DNA from: Kitasatospora albolonga
GTDB lineage: Bacteria > Actinomycetota > Actinomycetes > Streptomycetales > Streptomycetaceae
Length of the DNA: 64,000 nucleotides
NCBI GenBank assembly: GCA_002082585.1
Contig: CP020563.1
Location: 1,668,001 to 1,732,000, forward strand
Direction: 5' to 3'
Below are positions 1 to 9,156 of the stretch, one piece after another. Position 1 is the first letter of the stretch. Each line of letters begins with the position of its first letter. The notes under the pieces are model-generated. The model was not told the origin of the DNA and ran no database searches. It worked only from the letters and a program-made list of their open reading frames with translations. A program made the translations under genes and the position numbers.

Positions 1-38
1 TTACCAGTGTGTCTGCTTCCTGGACTCTTCCGAACAGG

Positions 39-68
39 ACACTAAGTCGACAAGTGGCGCCCGTTCAA
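39..68 (-). promoter_or_regulatory. Candidate ftsZ promoter with overlapping WhiA-type motif
   Basis: Read on the minus strand, TTGAAC (63-68) lies 18 bases before TAGTGT (39-44), a good match to a housekeeping Streptomyces promoter, in the gap between ftsQ and the off-window ftsZ. A GACAC pentamer (38-42, plus strand), the core known for the sporulation regulator WhiA, overlaps the -10. Known: ftsZ in streptomycetes has several promoters here, one induced during sporulation. Which of them this is cannot be told from sequence. The rest of 1-158 shows no gene. Confidence 0.5.
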
Positions 69-158
69 CGAACACGCCGAACCTCCCGTTTTTCTTTTCA
101 CCCTATGTGATCACCCGTAGCGATGACCAACCAGGGTGCTGGCCAGCACAAATGCACG

Positions 159-953
159 TCAACTCCCTGATACCGCCGGGGCGGTGGGGGCACTTACGTC
201 GAAGTGTCCCCCTCGGGGAGCCGCTTTCATCAGAGCCGCGAGCACGCGCGCCTTCACGGCCCCGTCCTCACCACTGCCCCAGGTCACCACACGATCACGC
301 GTCAGCCGCAAGGAGATCGCGTCGTACGAGGTGACCCGTACGGCCACGGTGTCCTCGGCGACCCCCTGGGGCAGGTCGCCCGCGACCCGTACGGCTTCCC
401 GCAACAGACGGTCACTGCCGAACCGGCGCAGACTGGCCGACCGGTCGGGGGCGAGCTCCAGCAGGGGTACCCCCTTGGGCGCCTTGTCCACCGTGGCGAA
501 CCGGACGCCCTTGGCGTCCACTTCGACGAACTTCGCACCCTTTTCGACCAGCAGGACCGGCTTGCGTTCGGTCACCTTAAGGCCGATGCCGTGCGGCCAG
601 GACCGTACGACATCCACCGAGTCGATACGAGGCAGCTTCTGGCGCAACCTGGCCTCGATCCCGTCGGTGTCGACGGAGGCCAGGGGGGCTCCGACCGGCA
701 CCGCGGCGACCGCTTCCACTTCCTGACGGGTCAGCACCTCGACCCCGGTGGTGGAGACGCGTTCGACGCGGAGCCAGGAGGACCCGTAGAGCGCCCAGAC
801 GGCGAACGCGGTGAGCAGGGCCACCGCGACGCCGATCAGGATCAGGAGCGCGCGGCGGCCGATCCGGCGCTCCCCGGGGCCGATGTGCGGCGGGCGGGCG
901 GCGGCGTCCGTACGCCCCGCTGCGCCGCGCTGGGCGGTCGTCGGTCCGGCCAC
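159..953 (-). CDS. ftsQ: Cell division protein FtsQ
   Basis: Bitopic division protein of 264 aa, the usual length for Streptomyces FtsQ. A cytoplasmic N-terminus rich in Arg, Pro and Ala is followed by one membrane segment (about residues 37-57), then the extracytoplasmic POTRA domain beginning near LRVERVSTTGVEVL, and the FtsQ/DivIB domain. It forms the FtsQ-FtsL-DivIC subcomplex that links Z-ring assembly to septal peptidoglycan synthesis. The GTG at 953 is chosen because GAAGGAG lies 5 bases upstream and family members begin with a similar sequence; a longer frame exists but overlaps murG. It is the last gene of the dcw operon in this window, 49 bases after murG. Confidence 0.93.
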   Translation of the reverse strand: MAGPTTAQRGAAGRTDAAARPPHIGPGERRIGRRALLILIGVAVALLTAFAVWALYGSSWLRVERVSTTGVEVLTRQEVEAVAAVPVGAPLASVDTDGIEARLRQKLPRIDSVDVVRSWPHGIGLKVTERKPVLLVEKGAKFVEVDAKGVRFATVDKAPKGVPLLELAPDRSASLRRFGSDRLLREAVRVAGDLPQGVAEDTVAVRVTSYDAISLRLTRDRVVTWGSGEDGAVKARVLAALMKAAPRGGHFDVSAPTAPAVSGS

Positions 954-1002
954 GCTCGCTCCTTCGCCGGACCCGGGGCGAGCGCCCCGGGTCCGCACCG
1001 CC

Positions 1003-2097
1003 TCACGCCTGGCGGCGGGAGGCAATCGCTTCGTACACCATGCCGACGAGCAGGTCGTCGGCGTCGCGCCGGCCGAACTCGGCGGCGGCACGGGACATTT
1101 CGTACAGCCGGTGGGGGTCCGACAGCACCGGCAGGACGTTGCCCTGGACCCACTCGGGGGTCAGCGCCGCGTCGTCCACCAGCAGTCCGCCGCCCGCGTT
1201 GACCACCGGCTGGGCGTTCAGCCGCTGTTCGCCGTTGCCGATGGGCAGCGGGACGTAGGCGGCGGGGAGCCCGACGGCGGAGAGTTCGGCGACGGTCATC
1301 GCGCCCGCGCGGCAGAGCATCATGTCGGCCGCGGCGTACGCGAGGTCCATCCGGTCCACGTACGGTACCGGGATATAGGGCGGCATCCCGGGCATGTTGT
1401 CGATCCGCGGCAATTCGTTCTTCGGGCCGACCACATGGAGGATCTGGATTCCGGAGCGCTGGAGCAGCGGCGCGACCCGCTGGACCACCTCGTTGAGGTG
1501 GCGGGCGCCCTGCGAGCCGCCGGAGACCAGCAGCGTGGGCAGGTTGGGGTCGAGGCCGAAGGAGGCGCGGGCCTCCGGGCGGACCCGGGCCCGGTCCAGG
1601 GTGGCGATGGTGCGGCGCAGCGGGATGCCGATGTAGCGGGCGCCGCGCAGCTTGCTGTCCGGCGTGGAGACGGCGACCCCGTGGGCGTACCGCGAGCCGA
1701 TCTTGTTGGCGAGGCCGGGGCGGGCGTTGGCCTCGTGGACCACGATGGGGACGCCGACGCGCTTGGCGGCGAGGTAGCCGGGCAGCGCGACGTAACCGCC
1801 GAAGCCGACCACGCAGTCCGCCTTGGTGCGCTCCAGGACCTGCTCGGCGGCCTTGATGGTGCCGCGCAGCCGGCCCGGGACGGTGATCAGCTCGGGGGTG
1901 GGCTTACGGGGCAGGGGTACGGCCGGGATGAGGGCGAGCTCGTACCCCCGCTCGGGTACGAGCCTGGTCTCCAGGCCGCGTTCCGTGCCGAGGGCGGTGA
2001 TGCCCACGGTCGGGTCCTGCCTGCGCAGGGCGTCTGCGAGGGCAAGCGCGGGCTCGATGTGCCCGGCGGTCCCCCCGCCGGCGAGTACGACATGCAC
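1003..2097 (-). CDS. murG: UDP-GlcNAc:lipid I N-acetylglucosaminyltransferase MurG
   Basis: Adds GlcNAc from UDP-GlcNAc to lipid I (undecaprenyl-PP-MurNAc-pentapeptide) to give lipid II, on the inner face of the membrane. The 364-aa protein shows the GT28 layout: N-terminal lipid I-binding half with GGGTAGH at residues 7-13 and a conserved [11 protein letters not shown] stretch, then a C-terminal UDP-GlcNAc-binding half with [15 protein letters not shown] and the [11 protein letters not shown] loop. It starts 6 bases after the ftsW stop, so it is translated from the same message. FtsW and MurG acting in sequence suits this coupling. No anomaly seen. Confidence 0.97.
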   Translation of the reverse strand: MHVVLAGGGTAGHIEPALALADALRRQDPTVGITALGTERGLETRLVPERGYELALIPAVPLPRKPTPELITVPGRLRGTIKAAEQVLERTKADCVVGFGGYVALPGYLAAKRVGVPIVVHEANARPGLANKIGSRYAHGVAVSTPDSKLRGARYIGIPLRRTIATLDRARVRPEARASFGLDPNLPTLLVSGGSQGARHLNEVVQRVAPLLQRSGIQILHVVGPKNELPRIDNMPGMPPYIPVPYVDRMDLAYAAADMMLCRAGAMTVAELSAVGLPAAYVPLPIGNGEQRLNAQPVVNAGGGLLVDDAALTPEWVQGNVLPVLSDPHRLYEMSRAAAEFGRRDADDLLVGMVYEAIASRRQA

Positions 2098-2103
2098 CGA
2101 AAT

Positions 2104-3435
2104 TCACCGCTCTCCGGACGGACGCTTCGTGACGCGCCGTCTCATCGTCTTCCAACTCACCCCGGGCCTCCGCATGGCCAGGGCCGCCTTCGCGGCGGGA
2201 TCGTTCCGCGCGAAGGCGATCATGAGCCCGACCGCGAACATCGTCGGCAGCAGGGCGGACCCTCCGTAGGAGAACAGCGGGAGCGGGACACCGGCGATCG
2301 GCAACAGGCCGAGCACCGCACCGATGTTGATCACGGCCTGGGCCATGATCCAGGTGGTCACGCCTCCCGCGGCATACCTGACGAAGGGGTCCTCCGTGCG
2401 TCCGGCCACGCGGATACCCGCATAGCCTAGAGCCGCGAACAGGGCGAGCACGGACAGCGTCCCCGCCAGACCCAGCTCCTCACCGGTGATCGCGAAGATG
2501 AAGTCGGTGTGAGCTTCCGGGAGTTGACCCCATTTTTCCACACTCGCGCCCAGCCCGGAACCGAACCATCCGCCGGAGGCCAGGGCGTAGATTCCGTGGG
2601 CGGCCTGCCAGCAGCCGTCATCCGGATCGGGTTCGCCGATGATGCCCATGCAGGAGAGCCGGGACATCCGGTTGGGGCTGGTCCAGATCAGCAGGAAGGC
2701 GAGGACGGCGGCGAAGGCGAGCACCCCGGCGAAGAGCCGGGTGGGGGCACCGGCCAGCCAGAGCAGGCCGAAGAGGATCGCCGTGAGGATGATCGCGGTC
2801 CCCATGTCACCGCCGAGCATGATCAGCCCGAGCAGCATGAAGGCGACCGGGACCAACGGAACGAGCATGTGCTTCCACTGCGTCAGCAGCCGTTTGTCCT
2901 GCTTGCGGGCGAGCAGGTCGGCGCCCCAGAGGATGAGCGCGAGCTTGCCGAACTCACTGGGCTGGAGCTGGAACGGGCCCGCGATATAGATCCAGTTCTG
3001 GTTGCCGCCGCGGGAGAGCCCGATCCCCGGCACCTGGACCAGGACCATCAGGAAGACCGTCACCATGAGCATCGGGTAGGCCAGTCCGCGGTGGAGCTTC
3101 ACCGGCATCCTGGAGGCAATCAGCATCAGCGCGCCCCCGATGACGGCGGCGACGAACTGCTTGCCGAAGAAGTACGTCGACGACTTGTCGATGGTCAACG
3201 CCTTGATCATCGAGGCGGAGTAGACCATCACGAGGCCGAGCACGGTGATCAGGAGGCTGGCGCCGAGGATCACGTAGTAGGCGGTCAGGGGCCGGTCCCA
3301 GGCCCGGCGTGCCTGCTCGTAGAGGCGCCGTACGCCGCCGCCGCGCGGGGTGCGGGGGGCCGGGGAGCCACGTCCGGCGCCACGGGGGGGCGCCGGACGG
3401 CGGCCGCGTACGGCGGAGCTCTTCTCGGCCGGCAT
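2104..3435 (-). CDS. ftsW: Lipid II polymerase FtsW (SEDS family)
   Basis: SEDS-family membrane protein of 443 aa that polymerises lipid II at the septum together with FtsI. After a basic, proline-rich cytoplasmic leader of about 40 residues come about ten hydrophobic segments starting at YYVILGASLLITVLGLVMV. SEDS hallmarks seen include the loop with GGNQNWI, QLQPSEFGKLAL, and near the C-terminus LPTMFAVGLMIAFAR. The ATG at 3435 has GGAGGGG upstream; a 27-residue-longer frame lacks support. In Streptomyces ftsW is dispensable for growth but needed for sporulation septation. It follows murD by 61 bases. Confidence 0.95.
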   Translation of the reverse strand: MPAEKSSAVRGRRPAPPRGAGRGSPAPRTPRGGGVRRLYEQARRAWDRPLTAYYVILGASLLITVLGLVMVYSASMIKALTIDKSSTYFFGKQFVAAVIGGALMLIASRMPVKLHRGLAYPMLMVTVFLMVLVQVPGIGLSRGGNQNWIYIAGPFQLQPSEFGKLALILWGADLLARKQDKRLLTQWKHMLVPLVPVAFMLLGLIMLGGDMGTAIILTAILFGLLWLAGAPTRLFAGVLAFAAVLAFLLIWTSPNRMSRLSCMGIIGEPDPDDGCWQAAHGIYALASGGWFGSGLGASVEKWGQLPEAHTDFIFAITGEELGLAGTLSVLALFAALGYAGIRVAGRTEDPFVRYAAGGVTTWIMAQAVINIGAVLGLLPIAGVPLPLFSYGGSALLPTMFAVGLMIAFARNDPAAKAALAMRRPGVSWKTMRRRVTKRPSGER

Positions 3436-3496
3436 TGTCGCTGTCCCCTCCACTGCTCGTGCCCGGGGGCGCGGCCCCGGCGCGGAGCCCGGTCGG

Positions 3497-4939
3497 TCAG
3501 GCGCTCGTCTCGGCACGTGCGCGGACCGCGTCCGCGAACGCCTCGCCCCGCTTGTTGTAGTTGGTGAACATGTCCATCGAGGCGCAGGCCGGGGCCAGCA
3601 GCACCGTGTCGCCCGGGCGCGCGAGCCGGGCGGCGTGCTCGACGGCCTCGGACATCGCCCCAGTGTCGGTCCGGTCGAGGTCGACCACCGGTACTTCGGG
3701 GGCGTGTCGCGTCAGGGCTTCACGGATCAGCGCGCGGTCGGCGCCCATCAGCACGACCCCGCGCAGCCGCTTCGCCGCACCGGTGACCAGCTCGTCGAAG
3801 GTGGCGCCCTTGGCCAGTCCCCCGGCGATCCAGACGATGGAGTCGTAGGCGGCGAGGGATGCCTCGGTGGCGTGGGTGTTGGTGGCCTTGGAGTCATCTA
3901 CGTAGGCCACGTCCCCGATGTCCGCGACGTGTTCGATGCGGTGGGCGTCGGGGCGGAAGTTACGCAGCCCGTCCCGTACGGCGGCCGGTTCCACGCCGAA
4001 GGCGCGGGCGAGGGCGGCGGCGGCGAGCGCGTTGGCGATGTTGTGCGGGGCCGGCGGGTTGACGTCGGAGACCTCGGCGAGCTCCTGGGCCTGCTTCTGC
4101 CGGTTGGCCACGAAGGCCCGGTCGACGAGGATGCCGTCGACCACGCCGAGCTGCGAGGGGCCGGGGGTGCCGAGGGTGAAGCCGATGGCGCGGCAGCCCT
4201 CCTCGACGTCGGCCTCGCGGACCAGGTCCTCGGTGGCGGGGTCGGCCGCGTTGTAGACGCAGGCGACCGTGTTGCCCTCGTAGACCCGGCCCTTGTCGGC
4301 GGCGTATGCCTCCATCGAGCCGTGCCAGTCGAGGTGGTCCGGGGCGAGGTTGAGGACGGCGGCGGAGTGGGCGCGCAGGGAGGGTGCCCAGTGCAGCTGG
4401 TAGCTGGAGAGTTCGACGGCGAGGACGTCGTACTCCTGCTCGCCGAGCACGGCGTCGAGCAGCGAGACGCCGATGTTGCCGACCGCCGCGGTGCGCAGCC
4501 CGGCCGCTTCGAGGATCGAGGCCAGCATCCGTACGGTGGTGGTCTTGCCGTTGGTGCCGGTGACGGCGAGCCAGGGGGCGGCCTTGCGGCCGTTGGTGCC
4601 GCGCAGCCGCCAGGCCAGCTCGACATCGCCCCAGATGTCGACGCCCGCCTCGGCGGCGGCCAGGAAGAGCGGCTTGTCCGGCTGCCAGCCGGGGGCGGTG
4701 ACGACGAGTTCCGTGGACGGCGGCAGGGTGGCGCCGTCGCCGAGGCGCACGGTGATGCCGAGCGCCTCCAGTTCGGCCGCCTGCGCGCGGGCGCGCTCGT
4801 CCTCGCCGTCGTTGACGACGGTGACGACCGCGCCGCGCTCGTGCAGGGCGCGGGCCGCGGGGATGCCGCTGACGCCGAGTCCGGCGACGGTGAGGTGCTT
4901 GCCCTGCCAGTCCACGGTGCTCACTTCTTGGCTGCCCAT
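3497..4939 (-). CDS. murD: UDP-MurNAc-L-alanine:D-glutamate ligase MurD
   Basis: Cytoplasmic ATP-dependent ligase adding D-Glu to UDP-MurNAc-L-Ala, 480 aa. An N-terminal Rossmann-like UDP-binding domain starts at [15 protein letters not shown]. The central ATPase domain has the Mur P-loop [14 protein letters not shown] and [17 protein letters not shown]. The C-terminal ligase domain holds [11 protein letters not shown] and [11 protein letters not shown]. The ATG at 4939 overlaps the 3' end of mraY by 19 bases; a GTG at 4924 overlapping the mraY stop as GTGA is a credible alternative, five residues shorter. Part of the dcw operon. Confidence 0.96.
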   Translation of the reverse strand: MGSQEVSTVDWQGKHLTVAGLGVSGIPAARALHERGAVVTVVNDGEDERARAQAAELEALGITVRLGDGATLPPSTELVVTAPGWQPDKPLFLAAAEAGVDIWGDVELAWRLRGTNGRKAAPWLAVTGTNGKTTTVRMLASILEAAGLRTAAVGNIGVSLLDAVLGEQEYDVLAVELSSYQLHWAPSLRAHSAAVLNLAPDHLDWHGSMEAYAADKGRVYEGNTVACVYNAADPATEDLVREADVEEGCRAIGFTLGTPGPSQLGVVDGILVDRAFVANRQKQAQELAEVSDVNPPAPHNIANALAAAALARAFGVEPAAVRDGLRNFRPDAHRIEHVADIGDVAYVDDSKATNTHATEASLAAYDSIVWIAGGLAKGATFDELVTGAAKRLRGVVLMGADRALIREALTRHAPEVPVVDLDRTDTGAMSEAVEHAARLARPGDTVLLAPACASMDMFTNYNKRGEAFADAVRARAETSA

Positions 4940-5991
4940 CCCGCGTAGAAGATGCCGAGGCCGACGATCACGCACATGCCCTGGATGATCCAGAAGCGGA
5001 CCACGACAAGGACTTCGGACCACCCCTTGAGTTCGAAGTGGTGCTGGAGCGGTGCCATCCGGAAGACCCGCTTGCCGGTCATCTTGAACGAACCGACCTG
5101 GATGACCACGGACATGGTGATCATCACGAAGAGGCCGCCGAGGATGGCGAGCAGGAACTCGGTGCGGGAGAGGATCGCGAGGCCCGCGAGGGCGCCGCCC
5201 AGGGCGAGCGAGCCGGTGTCGCCCATGAAGATCTTGGCGGGCGAGGTGTTCCACCACAGGAAGCCGAAGCAGGCGCCCATCAGGGCGGCGGCGACGACGG
5301 CGAGGTCGAGCGGGTCGCGTACCTCGAAACAGGCGCTGGGGTTGGTCAGGTTGGCGGCGTTGGCGCAGGACTCCTGGAACTGCCAGAGACCGATGAAGGT
5401 GTAGGCGCCGAAGACCATCACCGAGGCGCCGGTGGCCAGTCCGTCGAGGCCGTCCGTGAGGTTCACGCCGTTGGACATGGCGAGGATCATGAACAGCGCC
5501 CAGACGCAGAACAGCACCGGGCCGATCGACCAGCCGAAGTCCTCCACGAAGGAGAGCCGGGTGGAGGCGGGGGTGTTGCCCCGGGAGTCCGCGAACTGGA
5601 GCGAGAGCACCGCGAAGGCGATGCCGACGATCAGCTGGCCGGCCATCTTCGCCTTGGCCCGCAGGCCCAGCGAACGCTGCTTGACGATCTTGATGTAGTC
5701 GTCGAGGAAGCCGACGAGGCCCATCCCGGCCATCAGGAACAGCACGAGGATGCCGGAGTACCGCATGTCCTCGCCAGTGATGACCTTCGCGAGGACGTAC
5801 GCGATGATCGTCGCCAGGATGAAGGCGATGCCGCCCATCGTGGGCGTGCCCTTCTTGCTGCCGTGGGTGCGCGGGCCGTCGTCCCGGATGAACTGCCCGT
5901 ATCCCTTGCGGGCCAGCAGCTTGATCAGCAGGGGGGTACCGACCAGGGTCAGGAAGAGCCCGATGGCCCCCGCGAAGAGGATCTGCCTCAT
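4921..5991 (-). CDS. mraY: Phospho-MurNAc-pentapeptide transferase MraY
   Basis: Integral membrane enzyme of 356 aa that transfers phospho-MurNAc-pentapeptide to undecaprenyl phosphate to make lipid I. About ten membrane segments are visible. Family motifs seen are [16 protein letters not shown] (near residues 40-55), [16 protein letters not shown] with the catalytic Asp pair, [26 protein letters not shown], and the HHFELKGW motif near the C-terminus. The start ATG overlaps the murF stop as ATGA, indicating translational coupling. Target of several nucleoside antibiotics made by actinomycetes. Confidence 0.98.
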   Translation of the reverse strand: MRQILFAGAIGLFLTLVGTPLLIKLLARKGYGQFIRDDGPRTHGSKKGTPTMGGIAFILATIIAYVLAKVITGEDMRYSGILVLFLMAGMGLVGFLDDYIKIVKQRSLGLRAKAKMAGQLIVGIAFAVLSLQFADSRGNTPASTRLSFVEDFGWSIGPVLFCVWALFMILAMSNGVNLTDGLDGLATGASVMVFGAYTFIGLWQFQESCANAANLTNPSACFEVRDPLDLAVVAAALMGACFGFLWWNTSPAKIFMGDTGSLALGGALAGLAILSRTEFLLAILGGLFVMITMSVVIQVGSFKMTGKRVFRMAPLQHHFELKGWSEVLVVVRFWIIQGMCVIVGLGIFYAGWAAKK

Positions 5992-7409
5992 CGGCCGGCG
6001 ACCTCGCCCTCGGTCGCGTTCTCCAGCAGTGCCTGGGCGACCTTCTCCAGGCCGACCGACCGGGACGCCTTCACCAGCACGACGTCTCCCGGGCGCAGTT
6101 CACTGCGCAACAGGTCGACGGCCGCCTGCGCGTCGGACACGTGCACCGACTCCTCACCCCACGAACCCTCGTTGTATGCGCCCAGTTGCAGCCAGGAGGC
6201 TTCTCTCCCCCCGACAGCGACGAGCTTGCTGACGTTGAGCCGGACGGCGAGCCGTCCGACCGCGTCGTGCTCGGCGAGCGACGCGTCACCGAGCTCGGCC
6301 ATCTGACCGAGCACCGCCCAGGTGCGCCCCCCGTCGGCCGCTCGGGCCTGGCCCATGGCGGCCAGCGCACGCAGTGCGGCTCTCATGGATTCGGGGTTCG
6401 CGTTGTAGGCGTCGTTGACGACCGTCACACCATCCGGACGCTCGGTGACCTCCATGCGCCAGCGGGAGAGGGTGCCCGCCTCCGAGAGCGCCTCGGCGAT
6501 CTCGGTCACGGACATGCCCAACTCATGGGCGACGGCGGCCGCGGCGAGCGCGTTCGACACGTGGTGCTCACCGTACAGGCGCAAGGTCACGTCGCTGCAC
6601 CCGGTGGGTGTGTGGAGCTCGAACGCGGGCCGCCCGTCGGGGGTCATCCGGACCTTCTCGCCCCGTACGTCCGCTTCCGGGGCTTCTCCGAAGAGCAGGA
6701 CGCGGGCCTTGGTGCGCGAAGCCATCGCGCGTACGAGGCGGTCGTCGGCGTTGAGCACGGCGCAGCCGTCCTCGGGGAGCGCCTCGACCAGCTCGCCCTT
6801 GGCCTGGGCGATCGCCTCGCGGCTGCCGAACTCCCCGAGGTGGGCGGAGCCGACGTTGAGGACCAGGCCGATGCGGGGCGGGGTCAGCTCGGCGAGGTAG
6901 TGGATGTGCCCGATGCCCCGGGCGCCCATCTCCAGGACCAGGTGCTGGGTCTCGGAGGTGGCGGTGAGGGCGGTGAGGGGCAGGCCGATCTCGTTGTTGA
7001 GGGAGCCGGGCGTCCAGACCGTGGGGGCCTTGCGCTCCAGGAGCTGGGCGATCAGGTCCTTGGTGGACGTCTTGCCCGCGGAGCCGGTGAGCGCGACGAC
7101 GGTGGTGCCGAGGCGTTCGACGACGGTACGGGCGAGCGCGCCGAGCGCGCCGACGACGTCGTTCACGACGATCGCCGGGACGCCGACGGGGCGGGCGGCC
7201 AGGACGGCTGCCGCGCCCGCCTCGACGGCGCGCTGCGCGTAGTCGTGGCCGTCCACGTGCTCACCGGCGAACGCGGCGAACAGGCTGCCGGGACCGGCCT
7301 CGCGGGAGTCGATGACGACGGGGCCGGTGACGGTGACTGCCGGGTCCGGTATGTCGTGCGGCTGCCCGCCGACGATGTCCGCGATCTCGGCGAGGGAAAG
7401 GGTGATCAC
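5988..7409 (-). CDS. murF: UDP-MurNAc-tripeptide:D-Ala-D-Ala ligase MurF
   Basis: ATP-dependent ligase adding D-Ala-D-Ala to the UDP-MurNAc-tripeptide, 473 aa, cytoplasmic. The N-terminal substrate-binding domain runs to about residue 90, the P-loop [18 protein letters not shown] follows, then ALNADDRLV, and in the C-terminal domain [11 protein letters not shown]. The GTG at 7409 is chosen because GGGA lies upstream and the product starts like known MurF ([14 protein letters not shown]). It starts 4 bases after the murE stop and its stop overlaps mraY as ATGA, so all three are coupled. Confidence 0.96.
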   Translation of the reverse strand: MITLSLAEIADIVGGQPHDIPDPAVTVTGPVVIDSREAGPGSLFAAFAGEHVDGHDYAQRAVEAGAAAVLAARPVGVPAIVVNDVVGALGALARTVVERLGTTVVALTGSAGKTSTKDLIAQLLERKAPTVWTPGSLNNEIGLPLTALTATSETQHLVLEMGARGIGHIHYLAELTPPRIGLVLNVGSAHLGEFGSREAIAQAKGELVEALPEDGCAVLNADDRLVRAMASRTKARVLLFGEAPEADVRGEKVRMTPDGRPAFELHTPTGCSDVTLRLYGEHHVSNALAAAAVAHELGMSVTEIAEALSEAGTLSRWRMEVTERPDGVTVVNDAYNANPESMRAALRALAAMGQARAADGGRTWAVLGQMAELGDASLAEHDAVGRLAVRLNVSKLVAVGGREASWLQLGAYNEGSWGEESVHVSDAQAAVDLLRSELRPGDVVLVKASRSVGLEKVAQALLENATEGEVAGR

Positions 7410-7413
7410 TTGG

Positions 7414-9117
7414 TCATCCCTGACTGTTGTTCTCGTGGTGAGGGGCACGGTCCCCCAGGGACCGCTCGATGGCGTCGTGCAGGACCTTGCGGTCGTCGAA
7501 GGGGCGTACGACCCCGTGGATGTCCTGGCCCTGCTCGTGGCCCTTGCCCGCGACGAGGACGGTGTCGCCGGGTTCGGCGCGGGCGACGGCGGCGGCGACG
7601 GCCGAGGCCCGGTCGGCGTCGACCAGGACGTCACCGCGTTCGTGGACGGGGACCTCGGCGGCGCCGGAGAGCATCGCGGCGAGGATCGCGAGGGGGTCCT
7701 CGGAGCGGGGGTTGTCGGAGGTCAGTACGGCGGTGTCGGCGAGGCGGGCGGCGGCGGCGCCCATCGGGCCGCGCTTGGTGGTGTCGCGGTCGCCGCCGCA
7801 GCCGAGGACGATGTGCACCTTGCCCTCGGTGACCTTGCGCAGGGAGCGCAGGACGGACTCGACGGCGTCGGTCTTGTGGGCGTAGTCGACGACGGCGAGG
7901 TACGGCTGTCCGGCGTCCACCCGCTCCAGGCGGCCGGGGACCCCGGGGACGGCAGCGATGCCGTCGGCGGCGGTCTGCGGGTCGACGCCCGCGACGGCCA
8001 GGGTGACGATCGCGGCGAGGGTGTTGGCCACGTTGAACGGGCCGGGCAGCGGGGCGCGGGCGGTGATCCGCTCGCCCCCCGGGCCGATGGCGGTGAAGGT
8101 GCTGTCCTGGGGGCCGACCTTGACGTCCTCGGCGTGCCAGTCGGCGTCCGGGTGGCCCTCGGCGGAGAAGGTGGTGACGGGGACGCCGGACTCGGTGATG
8201 AGCCTGCGGCCGTACGCGTCGTCGAAGTTCACCACGCCCCGGTGGGAGCGCTCGGGGGTGAAGAGCTGGGCCTTGGCCTGGAAGTAGTCCTCCATGCCGG
8301 AGTGGAACTCCATGTGCTCCGGGCTGAGGTTGTTGAAGACGGCGACGTCGAAGACGCAGCCGTCGACCCGGCCGAGCACGAGGGCGTGGCTGGAGACCTC
8401 CATCGCGACGGCCTCGACGCCGCGTTCGCGCATGACGGCGAACAGGGCCTGGAGGTCGGTGGCTTCGGGGGTGGTGCGCTCGGACTTGATGCGCTCGTCG
8501 CCGATGCGCATCTCGACGGTGCCGATGAGCCCGGTGGCCCGGCCTGCGGCGCGCAGTCCGCCCTCGACGAGGTACGCGGTGGTGGTCTTGCCGGAGGTTC
8601 CGGTGATGCCGAGCTGGAGGAGGCCGATGCCGGGCCGCCCGTAGATGTCGGCGGCCAGCTCGCCCATGACGGCGCGCGGGTCCTCGGCGACCAGGACCGG
8701 CAGGCCGGTGGCGGCGGCGCGGTCGGCGCCCGTCGGGTCGGTGAGGACGGCGACGGCGCCGAGGCCCGCGGCCTGGGCGGCGAAGTCGGCGCCGTGGAGG
8801 CGGGCGCCGGGCAGGGCCGCGTACACGTCTCCGGGGCGTACGGCCCGCGAGTCGTGGGTGATGCCGGTGACGTCACCGGCGCCGGCCGCTTCGACGCCGA
8901 GCCGGTCGGCCAGCTCGGCGAGGGGGGTGGGCCGGAGCCGGTCCGGTCGGGGCGCTCCCGGGTAGGTCACAGGCGCGTCCTTCTGAGAGGTTTGGGACTG
9001 ATCAGCGTGGGGCACGGCGGTGAGCGTACCGGGCCGGTGCGGGCTCTCGCGAAGCGAGGGACCGGGTCCCGGGAAGTTCTCGTTCCGGTTCCCGGGATCG
9101 GGGGTGATGGTTGTCAC
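7414..9117 (-). CDS. murE: UDP-MurNAc-L-Ala-D-Glu:diaminopimelate ligase MurE
   Basis: Adds the third stem-peptide residue to UDP-MurNAc-L-Ala-D-Glu; in Streptomyces this is LL-diaminopimelate. The 567-aa protein has an unusually long, low-complexity N-terminus of about 65 residues before the conserved domain (TPLAELADRLG). It has the P-loop ITGTSGKTTTAYLV and VSSHALVLGRVDGC. The DNPRSEDP motif, which in MurE contacts the diaminopimelate substrate, is intact. The GTG at 9117 has AAGGGA upstream, but an internal start about 35 residues in (VPHADQ) is possible. It starts 39 bases after ftsI. Confidence 0.95.
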   Translation of the reverse strand: MTTITPDPGNRNENFPGPGPSLRESPHRPGTLTAVPHADQSQTSQKDAPVTYPGAPRPDRLRPTPLAELADRLGVEAAGAGDVTGITHDSRAVRPGDVYAALPGARLHGADFAAQAAGLGAVAVLTDPTGADRAAATGLPVLVAEDPRAVMGELAADIYGRPGIGLLQLGITGTSGKTTTAYLVEGGLRAAGRATGLIGTVEMRIGDERIKSERTTPEATDLQALFAVMRERGVEAVAMEVSSHALVLGRVDGCVFDVAVFNNLSPEHMEFHSGMEDYFQAKAQLFTPERSHRGVVNFDDAYGRRLITESGVPVTTFSAEGHPDADWHAEDVKVGPQDSTFTAIGPGGERITARAPLPGPFNVANTLAAIVTLAVAGVDPQTAADGIAAVPGVPGRLERVDAGQPYLAVVDYAHKTDAVESVLRSLRKVTEGKVHIVLGCGGDRDTTKRGPMGAAAARLADTAVLTSDNPRSEDPLAILAAMLSGAAEVPVHERGDVLVDADRASAVAAAVARAEPGDTVLVAGKGHEQGQDIHGVVRPFDDRKVLHDAIERSLGDRAPHHENNSQG

Positions 9118-9156
9118 TGAGGGTTCCCTTGGGGGGATGCTCGCGCATCCCCCTGT

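Noticed and set aside
811..2430. A 539-codon plus-strand frame across murG
   Set aside because: Shadow of murG and ftsW; Gly/Asp/Val-rich product without a family.
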